Shown here: one piece after another, positions 1 to 8,630 of the stretch | How the letters are laid out: each line of letters opens with the position of its first letter | Position numbering within the stretch: position 1 is the stretch's first letter | Source: Myxococcota bacterium | Lineage (GTDB): Bacteria; Myxococcota_A; UBA9160; UBA6930 | Direction: 5' to 3' | DNA length: 64,000 nucleotides | Assembly: GCA_028285625.1 (NCBI GenBank) | Contig: JANQOX010000021.1 | Span: 124,001-188,000, forward strand | Translations under genes and position numbers: made by a program | Notes under the pieces: generated by a model | Told to the model about the DNA's origin: nothing | What the model saw: only the letters and a program-made list of their open reading frames with translations | The model's database searches: none

Positions 1-441
1 CGCCACCAGGTAGGGCGCGAAGCCGAAGCCGAAGCCCGCCAGCAGTGCGGCCCCGCCCGAGGCACCCAGCCGCCGGGCCAAGAGAAAGGCGCCGAGCGCG
101 GCGAGGGACAGGTGCAGGGCGAGGAACACCGGCCAGCGCAGACCGAACCCGTAGGCCACACGCTCGGGCAGGTAGGCGTCGGGGACGTGCAGCAGGCTTC
201 CGGGCCCCGGCATCCCCGCGAACAGGTGCGGAACCCAGAGCGACGCCTGGCCCGGTTCTTGCGTTCCGACGAGCCCGCGTGTGACCGCGCGTGGCGTGAG
301 GTCGTCCGCCGTGAGATAGCTGCCGCCTTCGGCGACGAGTTCGGCGAACAGCACGAGCACCAGCAGGACGAAGGCCGCACACGCACCGGCGGCCCACGAA
401 AGCGTCGGCAGCCAGCGCGTCGGCGCCTCGCGAGCGGGCAT
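1..441 (-). CDS. Polytopic membrane protein, N-terminal part only
   Basis: The gene runs off the left edge of the window; about 147 N-terminal residues are visible. The ATG at 441 opens MPAREAPTRWL, followed by a strongly hydrophobic segment (around residues 14-34) and a second one near residues 105-140. The stretch between them (LWVPHLFAGMPGPGSLLH) matches the region after the first helix of YfhO-like proteins, where the neighbouring gene at 477-2732 has PLWTPHQFSGHPHAANGQ. It is therefore probably a second YfhO-family integral membrane protein, in the same direction and 35 bp downstream of its neighbour, suggesting one operon. YfhO proteins are thought to glycosylate cell-wall or membrane polymers; the activity of this copy is unknown. 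The missing C-terminus prevents a firmer call. Confidence 0.75.
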   Translation of the reverse strand, partial: MPAREAPTRWLPTLSWAAGACAAFVLLVLVLFAELVAEGGSYLTADDLTPRAVTRGLVGTQEPGQASLWVPHLFAGMPGPGSLLHVPDAYLPERVAYGFGLRWPVFLALHLSLAALGAFLLARRLGASGGAALLAGFGFGFAPYLVA

Positions 442-476
442 GGCGCTGCGAGGATCGGGGTTCGGCGCGCGCGGTG

Positions 477-2732
477 TCAAGCCGCGCCCGCCCGCATTCG
501 CCGTCGCGCGTGGTCGATGGCAAGAACCCCAACGGCGAGCAGGCCCGCCCCGGAGAGAGCCGCGCCCAGGCGAAAGCTCCAGGGCGCGTATTCGAACACC
601 ACCTGGTGGTGGCCGGCCGGCACCGCCACGGTGCGCAGCACGTGGTAGGACGTCCAGATCGGGATCGGCTCGCCGTCGCGCGTGGCGCGCCAACCGGGAT
701 AAGCGAGCTCCGAGAGGGTGAGCAGCGCCGGTTCGCGGGTGTCGACGTCGAGCACCATGCGGTTGAGGGACTCGTCGGTCACGACGACGGTGCCATCGGG
801 CGCTGCGCCGCCGAGCGCAACCCCGGGGTCGGCCTCGAGCAGCACCACCTCGCGCGAGAAGGCGCCCAGGCGGATGCGTAGCAGGCGTGCCGGATCGTCG
901 GGCTCGATCTCGTAGCGCCCGCTCAGCCAGGCGCGCGGCGCCGCGTCGGCTGGCTCGAAGCGCCCTTGGGGTGTGAGGACCGTGCCTAGGCCCAGCAGCC
1001 GTGCTGCACCCGGACGCGGGCGGTCGACGAAGACGTGCTGGAGAAAGCCCGGACGCAGGTAGGGGTCGCCGTCCTCCTCGAGCGCATGCAGCAGCTCGCC
1101 GTAGCGCCGCCAGTGCATGGGCGCGTAGCCGTTCAGGCCGCGCAGGCCGTAGATCGTCTCGGAGTTGGGGTAGAGATTGCGCCCGATGGCGAGCACGCGC
1201 CCGTCGCGCGAGGCCCGGCGCAGCCGGTCGGTATCGGGGCGCGGTGCGTACCAGCCAGCACGAGGCTGCGTCATCTGGCCGGCATAGAGGTTCCAGATGG
1301 CGACGGTCGTGGTCGTGGCGACGATGTGGATCGCGAGGCCCACGGCAAAGCCCTGCGCCCCGAGCCAGCCTCGGTCACGCGCGATCCAGAGTGCGGCGAA
1401 CGCAACCACCGACGCGGTGAGCAGCTGGCCGTGGGCCTGCACGAGTTCGGCTGGATACGGCGTGGCGCCGGGCACCGCGATCGCTGCGTAGGCGAGGCCG
1501 ACGGCCAGCAGCGCGATGAGCGGCACGGCCAGCCTCGCCATGGGTGGCACGGCCTCGTCGCGCAGGGCGTCGAGTCGCGCGGTGGCGAGCACGACCATGG
1601 CCAGGACGAACACCACCTCGGCCTTGGCCGCGATCTGGAGCGTGGCGAGTGCGGGCAGCACGCCGGCGAGGAACGCCCGGATCGGATTCTCGAGCGCCAG
1701 CACGAGACCCACGGCCGCGGCCGCGCCGAAGAAGCCTAGGTCGCCCTGCTGTGCGGAGGGCATGGCCGTGCGGCCGCGCGTGACGAGGCGAGCGAGCTGC
1801 CAGCTTCCGAGTACGAGAACCGGCAGGGCCAGGTAGAGGGGCTCACGCTGGTGATGCGGGGCGTTGCTGAGCGGTGCGAACAGGCTCGACAGCTCGAGGG
1901 CGCCGGGCCACGCCCAGGACCAGCGCGTCACCGCCCAGAGATCGAGCCAGGCCGAAGCGCCGCCGGCCGTGCGCGCAGCCAGCCGCTGGCTGTGAACGGC
2001 CATCTCGGCCGACGGGAGCAGATGCACCGCCGCGACGAGCCCGCCCAACACGAACGCCGCGCCCAGGGCAACCCATGCGGGTGCGCGCTCTCCCGGCGGC
2101 CGCCGGAGCGTGAGCACCAGAGCGTACGCGCCCGCGTACAGCACGAAGATCGGGAGGGTGGTGAGGATGCCCGACGTGAGCTGCACGCCGATGCAGAGCG
2201 CCAACGCGGCGACCGCGCCGGGCGTGGGCGCACGGACGGCCCGCGCCACGAGCCATGTGGCCAGCGGAAACCAGATGGCGGTTGCGCCCACGAAAGCCGG
2301 CGCGGCGAGCGTCCCCAGGTGGAACCCGCAGAAGATCCATGCCCACGCGCCCAGCCCCGCCGCGACCGCACTCGCGCGCCGGCTCCGCAGCAACACGAAC
2401 ATCGCCAGCCAGCCGAGACCCGCATGCACCATGGCGTGCGCGCCCAACAGCGCGGGGCCGTCGAAGACGAGGCACACCAGCAGCTTGGGCAGGTAGTAGA
2501 TGCTGGCCTGTCCGTTGGCCGCATGGGGATGCCCCGAGAACTGGTGCGGTGTCCACAGCGGCCATTCGCCCTGGGCGATGGCGCGATCCAGGAAGTCGAT
2601 GAACGGGAACGAGATGCGGTAGACGTCGGTGTAGGGCGGCGAGAGTACGAGGTCGCCCACCACCACGGGGGCGAAGAACGCCGCGTAGCACGCGAGCGCA
2701 GCGAGCGGGAGCAGGGCGCGTCGCACCGGCAC
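477..2732 (-). CDS. YfhO-family integral membrane protein (putative glycosyltransferase)
   Basis: About 751 residues, with some ten or more hydrophobic helices in the first 480 residues and a soluble C-terminal domain ending in one last helix before a basic tail (DHARRRMRAGAA). Family hallmarks are the early motif GEWPLWTPHQFSGHPHAANG (around residues 57-76) and the late module LTLSELAYPGWRATRDGEPI followed by VPAGHHQVVFEYAPWSFRLG, which is the typical end of YfhO proteins. Members are proposed to transfer sugars from a lipid carrier to envelope polymers. The open frame continues upstream to 3002 but would overlap the oppositely oriented gene at 2815, and the extension is low-complexity, so I start at a GTG near 2732 (another GTG lies at 2726). 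It is followed by a second YfhO-like gene. The substrate cannot be inferred. Confidence 0.85.
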   Translation of the reverse strand: MPVRRALLPLAALACYAAFFAPVVVGDLVLSPPYTDVYRISFPFIDFLDRAIAQGEWPLWTPHQFSGHPHAANGQASIYYLPKLLVCLVFDGPALLGAHAMVHAGLGWLAMFVLLRSRRASAVAAGLGAWAWIFCGFHLGTLAAPAFVGATAIWFPLATWLVARAVRAPTPGAVAALALCIGVQLTSGILTTLPIFVLYAGAYALVLTLRRPPGERAPAWVALGAAFVLGGLVAAVHLLPSAEMAVHSQRLAARTAGGASAWLDLWAVTRWSWAWPGALELSSLFAPLSNAPHHQREPLYLALPVLVLGSWQLARLVTRGRTAMPSAQQGDLGFFGAAAAVGLVLALENPIRAFLAGVLPALATLQIAAKAEVVFVLAMVVLATARLDALRDEAVPPMARLAVPLIALLAVGLAYAAIAVPGATPYPAELVQAHGQLLTASVVAFAALWIARDRGWLGAQGFAVGLAIHIVATTTTVAIWNLYAGQMTQPRAGWYAPRPDTDRLRRASRDGRVLAIGRNLYPNSETIYGLRGLNGYAPMHWRRYGELLHALEEDGDPYLRPGFLQHVFVDRPRPGAARLLGLGTVLTPQGRFEPADAAPRAWLSGRYEIEPDDPARLLRIRLGAFSREVVLLEADPGVALGGAAPDGTVVVTDESLNRMVLDVDTREPALLTLSELAYPGWRATRDGEPIPIWTSYHVLRTVAVPAGHHQVVFEYAPWSFRLGAALSGAGLLAVGVLAIDHARRRMRAGAA

Positions 2733-2814
2733 CTCGTCGGAATGGGACGCGTGGCAGGGTAGACTGCTCTCACGCCCAGCCGCAGGTACGGGCGGTTCCC
2801 CCTTTGGAGGCGCC

Positions 2815-4020
2815 ATGGCAGCAAGCCTCGGACGCGCCCAGGGCGTCACCCGACCGGCTGCGGTCGCCCTGCTGTGCGCGGTCGGGGTGGCCCTGTTCGC
2901 GGGGTTGCGCGCCTTCGTCGGGGGCGGCGACCTGTCGCACTTCGTCATGGCCGGAGAACGGTTTGCCGATCCGGCCGCGCTTCCCTCGGGGGTTCGCCCC
3001 ATTCCGGGCGACGGCTACGACGGCCAGTTCTACTATCGGCTCGCGCTCGACCCGTGGCCCGATGAACCCGTGCAATACGGCATGGCCTTCGACGCACCGG
3101 TCTATCGCCACCAACGCATCCTGCTGCCTGCCCTCGCCCACGCGCTGAGTCTCGGGCGTCCCACCTGGGCGGCGCCGGCGATCGTCGCGATCGGTGGGGC
3201 CTGTCTGGTCGCGCTCGCCTGGATCTTCGCGACGCTCGCGCGCGCCCACGGGCTCGCACCGGCGTGGGGCCTGCTGCCGCCCCTGTTCGCACCGTTTCTC
3301 ATCCCCTTCGCGCGCACCACCAGCGAACTGCTCGCGGCCACGCTGCTGGCCGCTGCGATCCTGGCGTCGTCGCGCGCGCGACCCCGCACCACCAGCGCGC
3401 TGCTCGCCTTCGCGGTGCTCGCGCGCGAGACCGCGATCCTCGCGGCGGCCGCGCACGCCTGGGTGGCGCTGCGCGACGCCCACCCGTGGCACCGCGTTCG
3501 CGCACCGCGCGCCGCCCGGCTCGGCGTGCGGGCGGCGTGGCTCGCGCTCCCTTTCGCGGTGCTGGCGGCCTGGCAGTTCGCACTCTGGAACCACTGGGGT
3601 CGTCTGCCGACCGACGCGACACACGGATGGACGGCTCCGCTGCTCGGCCTGGCCCGCGCGCTCCCCGAACGGGCCTGGCTCGTGCGCCCCCATGGCGACG
3701 TGATGTTCGTCGGTGGGATCGCGTTCCTGTTCGGGTTCGCCCTCATGGCGCTCCCGGCGATGGTCTCCCGGCCGTCGGCGCCGCGTGGGTACACGCTGCG
3801 CTGGGTGCGCCTGACCTGGTTCGGGTGGACCGGTGTGCTGCTGTGCCTGCCCCAGTGGGCCTTTCCCGACCTCATGGCCTTCGGGCGCTACGCCGCCGAC
3901 TGGTGCGTGCTGGGGTTCGCTGCGTTGCTGCTGGCGGGTCGCGCGCCGCCCGTCTGGTTCGTTCTCGGGGCTTTAGGCTTCGGCGGGGCGGCCCTGGGCC
4001 GCCTGGTGCTATGGCCCTGA
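2815..4020 (+). CDS. Polytopic membrane protein of the lipid-linked glycosyltransferase type
   Basis: 401 residues, nearly all hydrophobic helices with short loops. Residues 67-77 read GYDGQFYYRLA, followed by a Tyr-Arg pair in APVYRHQRILLP; this Asp/Tyr/Arg-rich first loop is the expected position of the catalytic acidic loop in GT-C type membrane glycosyltransferases, although I cannot assign it to a named family with certainty. A GGAGG-like sequence precedes the ATG. It is divergent from the YfhO gene (about 80 bp shared upstream region) and followed 60 bp later by a GT2 glycosyltransferase in the same direction, so a role in surface glycan assembly is likely. The donor would be a polyprenyl-phosphate sugar if the GT-C reading is right. 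Confidence 0.7.
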   Translation: MAASLGRAQGVTRPAAVALLCAVGVALFAGLRAFVGGGDLSHFVMAGERFADPAALPSGVRPIPGDGYDGQFYYRLALDPWPDEPVQYGMAFDAPVYRHQRILLPALAHALSLGRPTWAAPAIVAIGGACLVALAWIFATLARAHGLAPAWGLLPPLFAPFLIPFARTTSELLAATLLAAAILASSRARPRTTSALLAFAVLARETAILAAAAHAWVALRDAHPWHRVRAPRAARLGVRAAWLALPFAVLAAWQFALWNHWGRLPTDATHGWTAPLLGLARALPERAWLVRPHGDVMFVGGIAFLFGFALMALPAMVSRPSAPRGYTLRWVRLTWFGWTGVLLCLPQWAFPDLMAFGRYAADWCVLGFAALLLAGRAPPVWFVLGALGFGGAALGRLVLWP

Positions 4021-4081
4021 GCGGGGGCGCTCGCAGAACGACCATTCGACTCTCGCGCCCCGAGGTGCCAAGGTGGCGCGG

Positions 4082-5071
4082 ATGTCGCGCACCGCCTGCA
4101 TCGTCATCCACCACGGCAGCCGTGAGGACACCGGCCGGGCACTACGGTCCCTCGCAGCGGTTCGCGGCTGCGAACGGGTCGTGCTCCTCGCCGTGGACAA
4201 CGATCCGCAGGTAGGGGATGACGAACCCGAGGAGAAGGCGCCGCAAGAGATGTCAGTCGAGTGGCTGCGCCCGTCCGAGAACCTGGGCTACGCGGGCGGC
4301 TGCAACCTGGGCATCGAGCGAGGACTCGCCCTCGGCTGCGATCGCTTCTGGCTGCTGAACAACGACGTGGTCGTCGAGCCCGGGGCCCTGGCCGCCCTGC
4401 TCGACGCCGCCGAACGGACGGGGGCGGCCCTGGTCGGCAGCGTCGTCTGCGAAGAGCCCGATCGCGATCGCCTGTGGTTCGCCGGCGGCCGAGTGATCGA
4501 GCCGTGGTACGTGGTGGGCCACCACGGCAAGGGGCGTGCACGCGCCGACGTGCCCCTGCCCTCCGAGCCCTTCGACACGCCCTTCGTGAACGGCTGCAGC
4601 ATGCTGCTCACGCCCGAGGCGATCGAGCAGCTCGGGCGCCTCGACGCCAGCTTCTTTCTCTACGGCGAGGATCTCGAGCTGTGCCTGCGCGCACGCGCGC
4701 TCGGGCTTCGTCAGGTCGTGGCCCCCGACTCGGTCGTCTACCACCGGGTTTCGCGTGCCATCGGCGGGTCCGCAAGCCCGATTCGCGAGTACTACCTGGC
4801 GCGCAACGGGCTCGAGACGATCCGCCGGCACGTCTCGGGCCGCGCCGTCCGCGCGTTCGCCTACGGGACGCGCACCGGCTGGCATGGGTTCCGCGCGGTT
4901 CGCGCAGCGATCGCCTCGGGTGGCCTCGCGGAGCGGCTCGGTTGGCTCGTGCGGGCGGTCCGCGACTTTCGGGCCGGCCGCCTGGGCCCGGCCGCGCACG
5001 ACCCGCGCACCGACGGCGCCGGCCGGGCCCAGGACCCGCGCACCGACGGTGCCGGCGGGACCCAAGGCTAG
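4082..5071 (+). CDS. Family 2 glycosyltransferase (rhamnosyltransferase-like)
   Basis: 329 residues with a GT-A fold. Visible GT2 marks are the N-terminal nucleotide-binding strand ACIVIHHGSR, the SENLGYAGGCNLGIE segment (around residue 65), the DxD-equivalent LLNNDVVVEPG near residue 92, and the acceptor/base motif YGEDLELCLRARALG near 195. It should transfer a sugar from a nucleotide donor to a growing surface polysaccharide in the cytoplasm. A GTG at 4073 could add three residues, but AAGG at 4070 is well spaced for the ATG at 4082. The last 23 residues are two copies of an 11-residue unit (DPRTDGAGRAQ, then DPRTDGAGGTQ), encoded by a 33-bp tandem duplication, and are probably not part of the fold. 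The next glycosyltransferase begins 8 bp after the stop. Confidence 0.88.
   Translation: MSRTACIVIHHGSREDTGRALRSLAAVRGCERVVLLAVDNDPQVGDDEPEEKAPQEMSVEWLRPSENLGYAGGCNLGIERGLALGCDRFWLLNNDVVVEPGALAALLDAAERTGAALVGSVVCEEPDRDRLWFAGGRVIEPWYVVGHHGKGRARADVPLPSEPFDTPFVNGCSMLLTPEAIEQLGRLDASFFLYGEDLELCLRARALGLRQVVAPDSVVYHRVSRAIGGSASPIREYYLARNGLETIRRHVSGRAVRAFAYGTRTGWHGFRAVRAAIASGGLAERLGWLVRAVRDFRAGRLGPAAHDPRTDGAGRAQDPRTDGAGGTQG
5000..5065 (+). repeat. 33-bp tandem repeat, two copies, at the 3' end of a coding region
   Basis: Copies at 5000-5032 and 5033-5065 differ at only a few bases and stay in frame, adding DPRTDGAGRAQ and DPRTDGAGGTQ just before the stop codon of the GT2 gene. One of several short tandem duplications that mark gene borders in this window. 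Confidence 0.9.
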
Positions 5072-5079
5072 GTCGCCGC

Positions 5080-6279
5080 ATGCGTGTGCTCTACCTCTCC
5101 CGCTGGGTGCCGTCGCCGCGAGCCGGCCACGGCGGCGCCGAGAGCACTTTTGCACTCCTCGCGGCGTTGGCTTCGCGTCACGAGGTCTCGCTGCTCTGCT
5201 ACGCCGACCGCGACGAACTCGCGCTGGCGGTCGACCTCGAAACCCAGGGCGTGGCCGTCCAGACGCTGGCGTACGATCGGGCGCCAGGCCGCCGCGACCT
5301 TCGCGCGGCCGCAGCCGGTGCGCTGCGCGCACTGGGAGGGATGCCCTTCTTCGCGGCGAAGTACCAGCGCCGCGGCTTTCGTCGAGCGCTCCAGCACAGG
5401 GTTGCGCAGTTTCGGCCGCAGGTACTGCATGCGGAATCGTCCGCGCTGGCGCCGTTTCTCGACGCGCACGGCGGCGCGCTGCGGGTGCTGACCCTGGGCG
5501 ACGTTCGGACGCGCCTGGCCGAGGCCCGGGTTGCGCCCGGTCTCCACAGGCCGTTTCGACAGCTGGCCGCGGACCGTTGGCGGCGATTCGAGCGGCGCGC
5601 CGTCGCGCGGGCCGACGCCGTCATCACCTTCACACCCGAGGATGCCGCCTGCGTGTCGGCTTGGGGCGGCGCGCCCGCCCCCCAGGTGATTCCCGCACCC
5701 GTACCCCTGCCCGCGGCGTCGCCGGGGGGCGGACGAGACTCGAATCTCCTGGTCTTCGCAGCGTCGTTCGACGACGCGCCGAATCTCGAGGCGCTCGACG
5801 CACTGCTCCGACAGGTCTTGCCGCCACTGCTGGCATCGCATCCGGCAGCTTCGTTGGTCGTGGCCGGGCGCCGGCTCCCGGCGTCCTGGGCGCAACGCAT
5901 CGCGGCGACACCCGGCGCGCACTACGCCGGCTTCGTCGACGACGTCGACGCACTACTGGCCGCCGCGTGCGTGTTCGTCGCGCCGCTGCGCGCGGGCTCG
6001 GGGCTCAAGATCAAGGTGGGGCGGGCGCTGGCCTGCGGAACGCCGGTCGTCACCACGGGGATCGGCGCCGAGGGCATCGCACTCGGGCCGGACGACGGGC
6101 TCTTCGTGGAGGATGACCCCGCGCGAATGGCGGAGCGCTGTGCCCAGCTGCTGGCCGCGCCCGAGACCGCGGGCGCATTGGGGGAACGCGCGCGCACGGG
6201 CGTGGCGGCACGGCTTTCTGGGGAGGTGGTGGCCGAAGCCCTGAGTGCGATCTACGCAACCGCGCGCCCTGTCCAATGA
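5080..6279 (+). CDS. Family 4 glycosyltransferase (GT-B, group 1)
   Basis: 399 residues. The N-terminus MRVLYLSRWVPSPRAGHGGAE is the typical GT-B opening with the glycine loop that holds the sugar acceptor. The C-terminal half carries the donor-binding region: FAASFDDAPNLEAL, AGFVDDVDALLAAACVFVAPLR and GSGLKIKVGRALACGTPVV (around residues 305-323), equivalent to the GSG-K-E-A-G-PVV signature of family 4. It is expected to retain anomeric configuration and to work in the cytoplasm on a membrane-linked glycan. It starts 8 bp after the preceding GT2 stop, so the two are almost surely cotranscribed. Immediately after its stop lies a 26-bp tandem array. Donor and acceptor cannot be read from sequence. 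Confidence 0.9.
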   Translation: MRVLYLSRWVPSPRAGHGGAESTFALLAALASRHEVSLLCYADRDELALAVDLETQGVAVQTLAYDRAPGRRDLRAAAAGALRALGGMPFFAAKYQRRGFRRALQHRVAQFRPQVLHAESSALAPFLDAHGGALRVLTLGDVRTRLAEARVAPGLHRPFRQLAADRWRRFERRAVARADAVITFTPEDAACVSAWGGAPAPQVIPAPVPLPAASPGGGRDSNLLVFAASFDDAPNLEALDALLRQVLPPLLASHPAASLVVAGRRLPASWAQRIAATPGAHYAGFVDDVDALLAAACVFVAPLRAGSGLKIKVGRALACGTPVVTTGIGAEGIALGPDDGLFVEDDPARMAERCAQLLAAPETAGALGERARTGVAARLSGEVVAEALSAIYATARPVQ

Positions 6280-6287
6280 GCGCCCGG

Positions 6288-6362
6288 CGCGGCCGATCCT
6301 CGGCACGCCCCCGCGCGGCCGATCCTCGGCACGCCCCCGCGCGGCCGATCCTCGGCACGCCG
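6288..6362. repeat. 26-bp tandem repeat, three copies, after a stop codon
   Basis: Units at 6288-6313, 6314-6339 and 6340-6362 share CGCGGCCGATCCTCGGCACG almost perfectly, and a decayed fourth copy (CCCGATCCTGGCAG) follows near 6369. The array occupies the space between the stop of the GT4 gene (6279) and the end of the convergent DUF2723 gene (6436). No spacer structure, so it is not CRISPR. Confidence 0.9.
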
Positions 6363-6435
6363 GCGTACGCCCGATCCTGGCAGCGCACGCGCGCGCCGGA
6401 CCCGGCGCGCACGATGGATGGGTACCGGCGTGGGG

Positions 6436-8556
6436 TCAGCGCGGAGACTGCGCAGCCAACGCGCGTAGCCGCGGGCCGAGTGCGGGGCAGCCGTCGAAGC
6501 GCGCGACCAGCCGGTCGAGTGCGAGGGCTTCGACCGCCACCCCGGGTTGTTCGGCGATCCGCACGATCCGCGCGGCGACGGGGTTGTCGCAACGGGCGTA
6601 GCGCACGACGCCTGGCCATGCGGTCACCACGGCCTCGCGCAGGCGCGCCGGGTCGCGCGCGAGCGCCGGGTCCACCTGCAATCGGGCGTGGAGCCGGCGT
6701 TCGAAGAGCACGGCCCAGGTGAGGGCGGGAAGCTCATGCTGGGCGACGTCGTCGGGCAGCGTCGCGAGATTGCGCAGCGCTTCGGCGTGTTCGCCCCGGT
6801 GGCTTGCCACCAGCCCCGAGGCCAAGCGACAGCGCGGATGCGCATCGAGCATCGGATGCGCGCGGTCGCGAAGCGCGAGTGCGCGGCACAGGCGTCCTAG
6901 GATCCGGCCTCGCTGGGAGGCGAACAGGACGCGCGAGGGCGGGTCGAGCTCTCGGGTGAGCACGGTCTCGATCTCGTCGAGCACCGGCTCCGCAAGCGCG
7001 GCCGAGCCGGGCTCGAGGCTGATGCGCTCGAGCAGTCCACTCGAGCGCGGTGCGCCGCGGCGCGCGCCCGCCTCGAGCAGCAGTCGCCCGGGAAACGTCG
7101 CCCACACCACCGGCTCCTCGCCGAGCAGCCGCTCGAAGGCGGTGACGGCATCGTTCCAGTCTGCGTGCATCGGATCGAACAGCCGGTCGGGCAGCAGCGC
7201 GGCGCTCTGAGACACGATCCGCACGTCGGGCCGGCGGCCCTCGACCTGGTGCGCGAACGCGATCGGTCCCAGGTCGACCGTGCTCTCGACCACGAGCACG
7301 GCGTCGGGCGGTAGCGCGTTCAGCACGAGCCGGGCGTAGTCGTGCGCCAGGCGTTCGCCCCGGCGGTCGTGGTCGCCCGCGTGCAACAGGGCGACGCTGG
7401 CGGTCAGGGCGAGTGCGAGAACCGTGGCGAGGCCTCGGCCCGGTAGCGGCCCTACGCGCTCGCGCCGCGCCACCGCCTGCACGCCGTGGGCGGCGAACAG
7501 GGCCAGCGCGGCGTACGGCACCACCTGGATCGCGAGAAACTGCTCGACACCGAGCGGGCTCACCTCGCCCGGCGCGAGCAGGCGAAAGAGGACCGAGGTC
7601 GAGATCAGCGACAGCGCCAGCGTCCAGAACGCCCGGCGCTCGCGAGCGAGCCACAGCGCGAAGACGCCCCCCACGGCTGCCAGGAACACGGGCCAGCCCA
7701 TCTCCTGGGTCAGACGGTCGAAGAAGAGGTTCAGGAAGGCGTAGGTGTCGATGGCCGTGGCCTGCTGCGCGGTCTCCATCGCGCGGTACCCGCGGCGCCC
7801 CACGTACCAGAGCAGATCGCCCAGGTTCTCGACGGGACCGAAGGTGGTGAGGGCGCCCGCTGCGGAGCGCAGCGGAAGCCACAGGTAGGGAACCAGGCCG
7901 AGGCCGAGCCACGCGAGCAGCCCGGGCGCGCGTCGCGCCACCACGCGCACGTGCGGCGCCATCACCACGACGAAGGGGAGCGACGCCAGAATCGTGATCG
8001 GCCAGTGGTTCGACAGGGCGAGTCCATAGGCGAGCGCGGCGAACCGAAGGCCGCGCAGCTCGGCGGGCCCGGCTCCCGGCTGCCCGGCGCGTCGTCTCGC
8101 CTCGAGCCCCAGGTTCACGCCGAGCAGCAGCGCGAGCACCGCGAGCCACAAGAAGGCGGCGAGCGTGTAGACCTCGGCCCCGGTGGCATGTACCCAGAAG
8201 GTGTCCGACAGGCCGTAGGCGAGCGCGGCCATGGCGGCCACCGCGGGCATCGCGCCCATCCGCCGCGCGCAGGCGAACAGGGCGCAGCACGCCGCCGCCC
8301 CCGCCGCCCCGCAGAACAAGTGGACGCCGAGTGCGACGTCCAGCCCCGGCAGGCGCGCGAACGCGCTCGCGAGCATCACCCAGAGCGGGTAGCCCGGGGG
8401 GTGCGCCACCCCCGCCGACCAGGCGGTGACCAGCAGCACCCCGGAATCTTCGAGGGTGACCGTACGCGCTGCGGTGACGGCATAGACGGCCCCCAGCGCC
8501 AGCACGATCGCGGCCATCCAGCCGGCGTCGGCAGCCCGATTCCGCGGGCCCGCCAC
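6436..8556 (-). CDS. DUF2723-family polytopic membrane protein (protein O-mannosyltransferase-like)
   Basis: 706 residues. The first 45 residues contain a helix, then LEDSGVLLVTAWSAGVAHPP with the AHPPGYPLW motif that defines DUF2723 and related GT-C proteins; the acidic pair ED just before it matches the catalytic loop position of protein O-mannosyltransferases. About ten further helices follow up to residue 390, then a soluble 300-residue C-terminal region with VVESTVDLGPIAF typical of the family. It probably moves sugars from a polyprenyl carrier to an exported acceptor, but no substrate is known for bacterial members. It starts at a GTG at 8556 (GAGG upstream); an ATG at 8517 is the alternative. 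It is divergent from the polyprenyl-phosphate glycosyltransferase at 8631, which could make its donor. Confidence 0.85.
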   Translation of the reverse strand: MAGPRNRAADAGWMAAIVLALGAVYAVTAARTVTLEDSGVLLVTAWSAGVAHPPGYPLWVMLASAFARLPGLDVALGVHLFCGAAGAAACCALFACARRMGAMPAVAAMAALAYGLSDTFWVHATGAEVYTLAAFLWLAVLALLLGVNLGLEARRRAGQPGAGPAELRGLRFAALAYGLALSNHWPITILASLPFVVVMAPHVRVVARRAPGLLAWLGLGLVPYLWLPLRSAAGALTTFGPVENLGDLLWYVGRRGYRAMETAQQATAIDTYAFLNLFFDRLTQEMGWPVFLAAVGGVFALWLARERRAFWTLALSLISTSVLFRLLAPGEVSPLGVEQFLAIQVVPYAALALFAAHGVQAVARRERVGPLPGRGLATVLALALTASVALLHAGDHDRRGERLAHDYARLVLNALPPDAVLVVESTVDLGPIAFAHQVEGRRPDVRIVSQSAALLPDRLFDPMHADWNDAVTAFERLLGEEPVVWATFPGRLLLEAGARRGAPRSSGLLERISLEPGSAALAEPVLDEIETVLTRELDPPSRVLFASQRGRILGRLCRALALRDRAHPMLDAHPRCRLASGLVASHRGEHAEALRNLATLPDDVAQHELPALTWAVLFERRLHARLQVDPALARDPARLREAVVTAWPGVVRYARCDNPVAARIVRIAEQPGVAVEALALDRLVARFDGCPALGPRLRALAAQSPR

Positions 8557-8630
8557 GGGCGCTAGGCCTCGCGGGGCGCCGTCGCCCCCCGGTGCCCGCC
8601 GCGCCGTCGGGGCTGATACCCTTTGGCGTC

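Noticed and set aside
2733-3002. N-terminal extension of the YfhO protein
   Set aside because: It would overlap the oppositely oriented gene at 2815 and has low-complexity sequence; the hydrophobic start near 2732 is more credible.
6288-6362. CRISPR-like array
   Set aside because: Units are directly adjacent with no unique spacers and no Cas genes are present.
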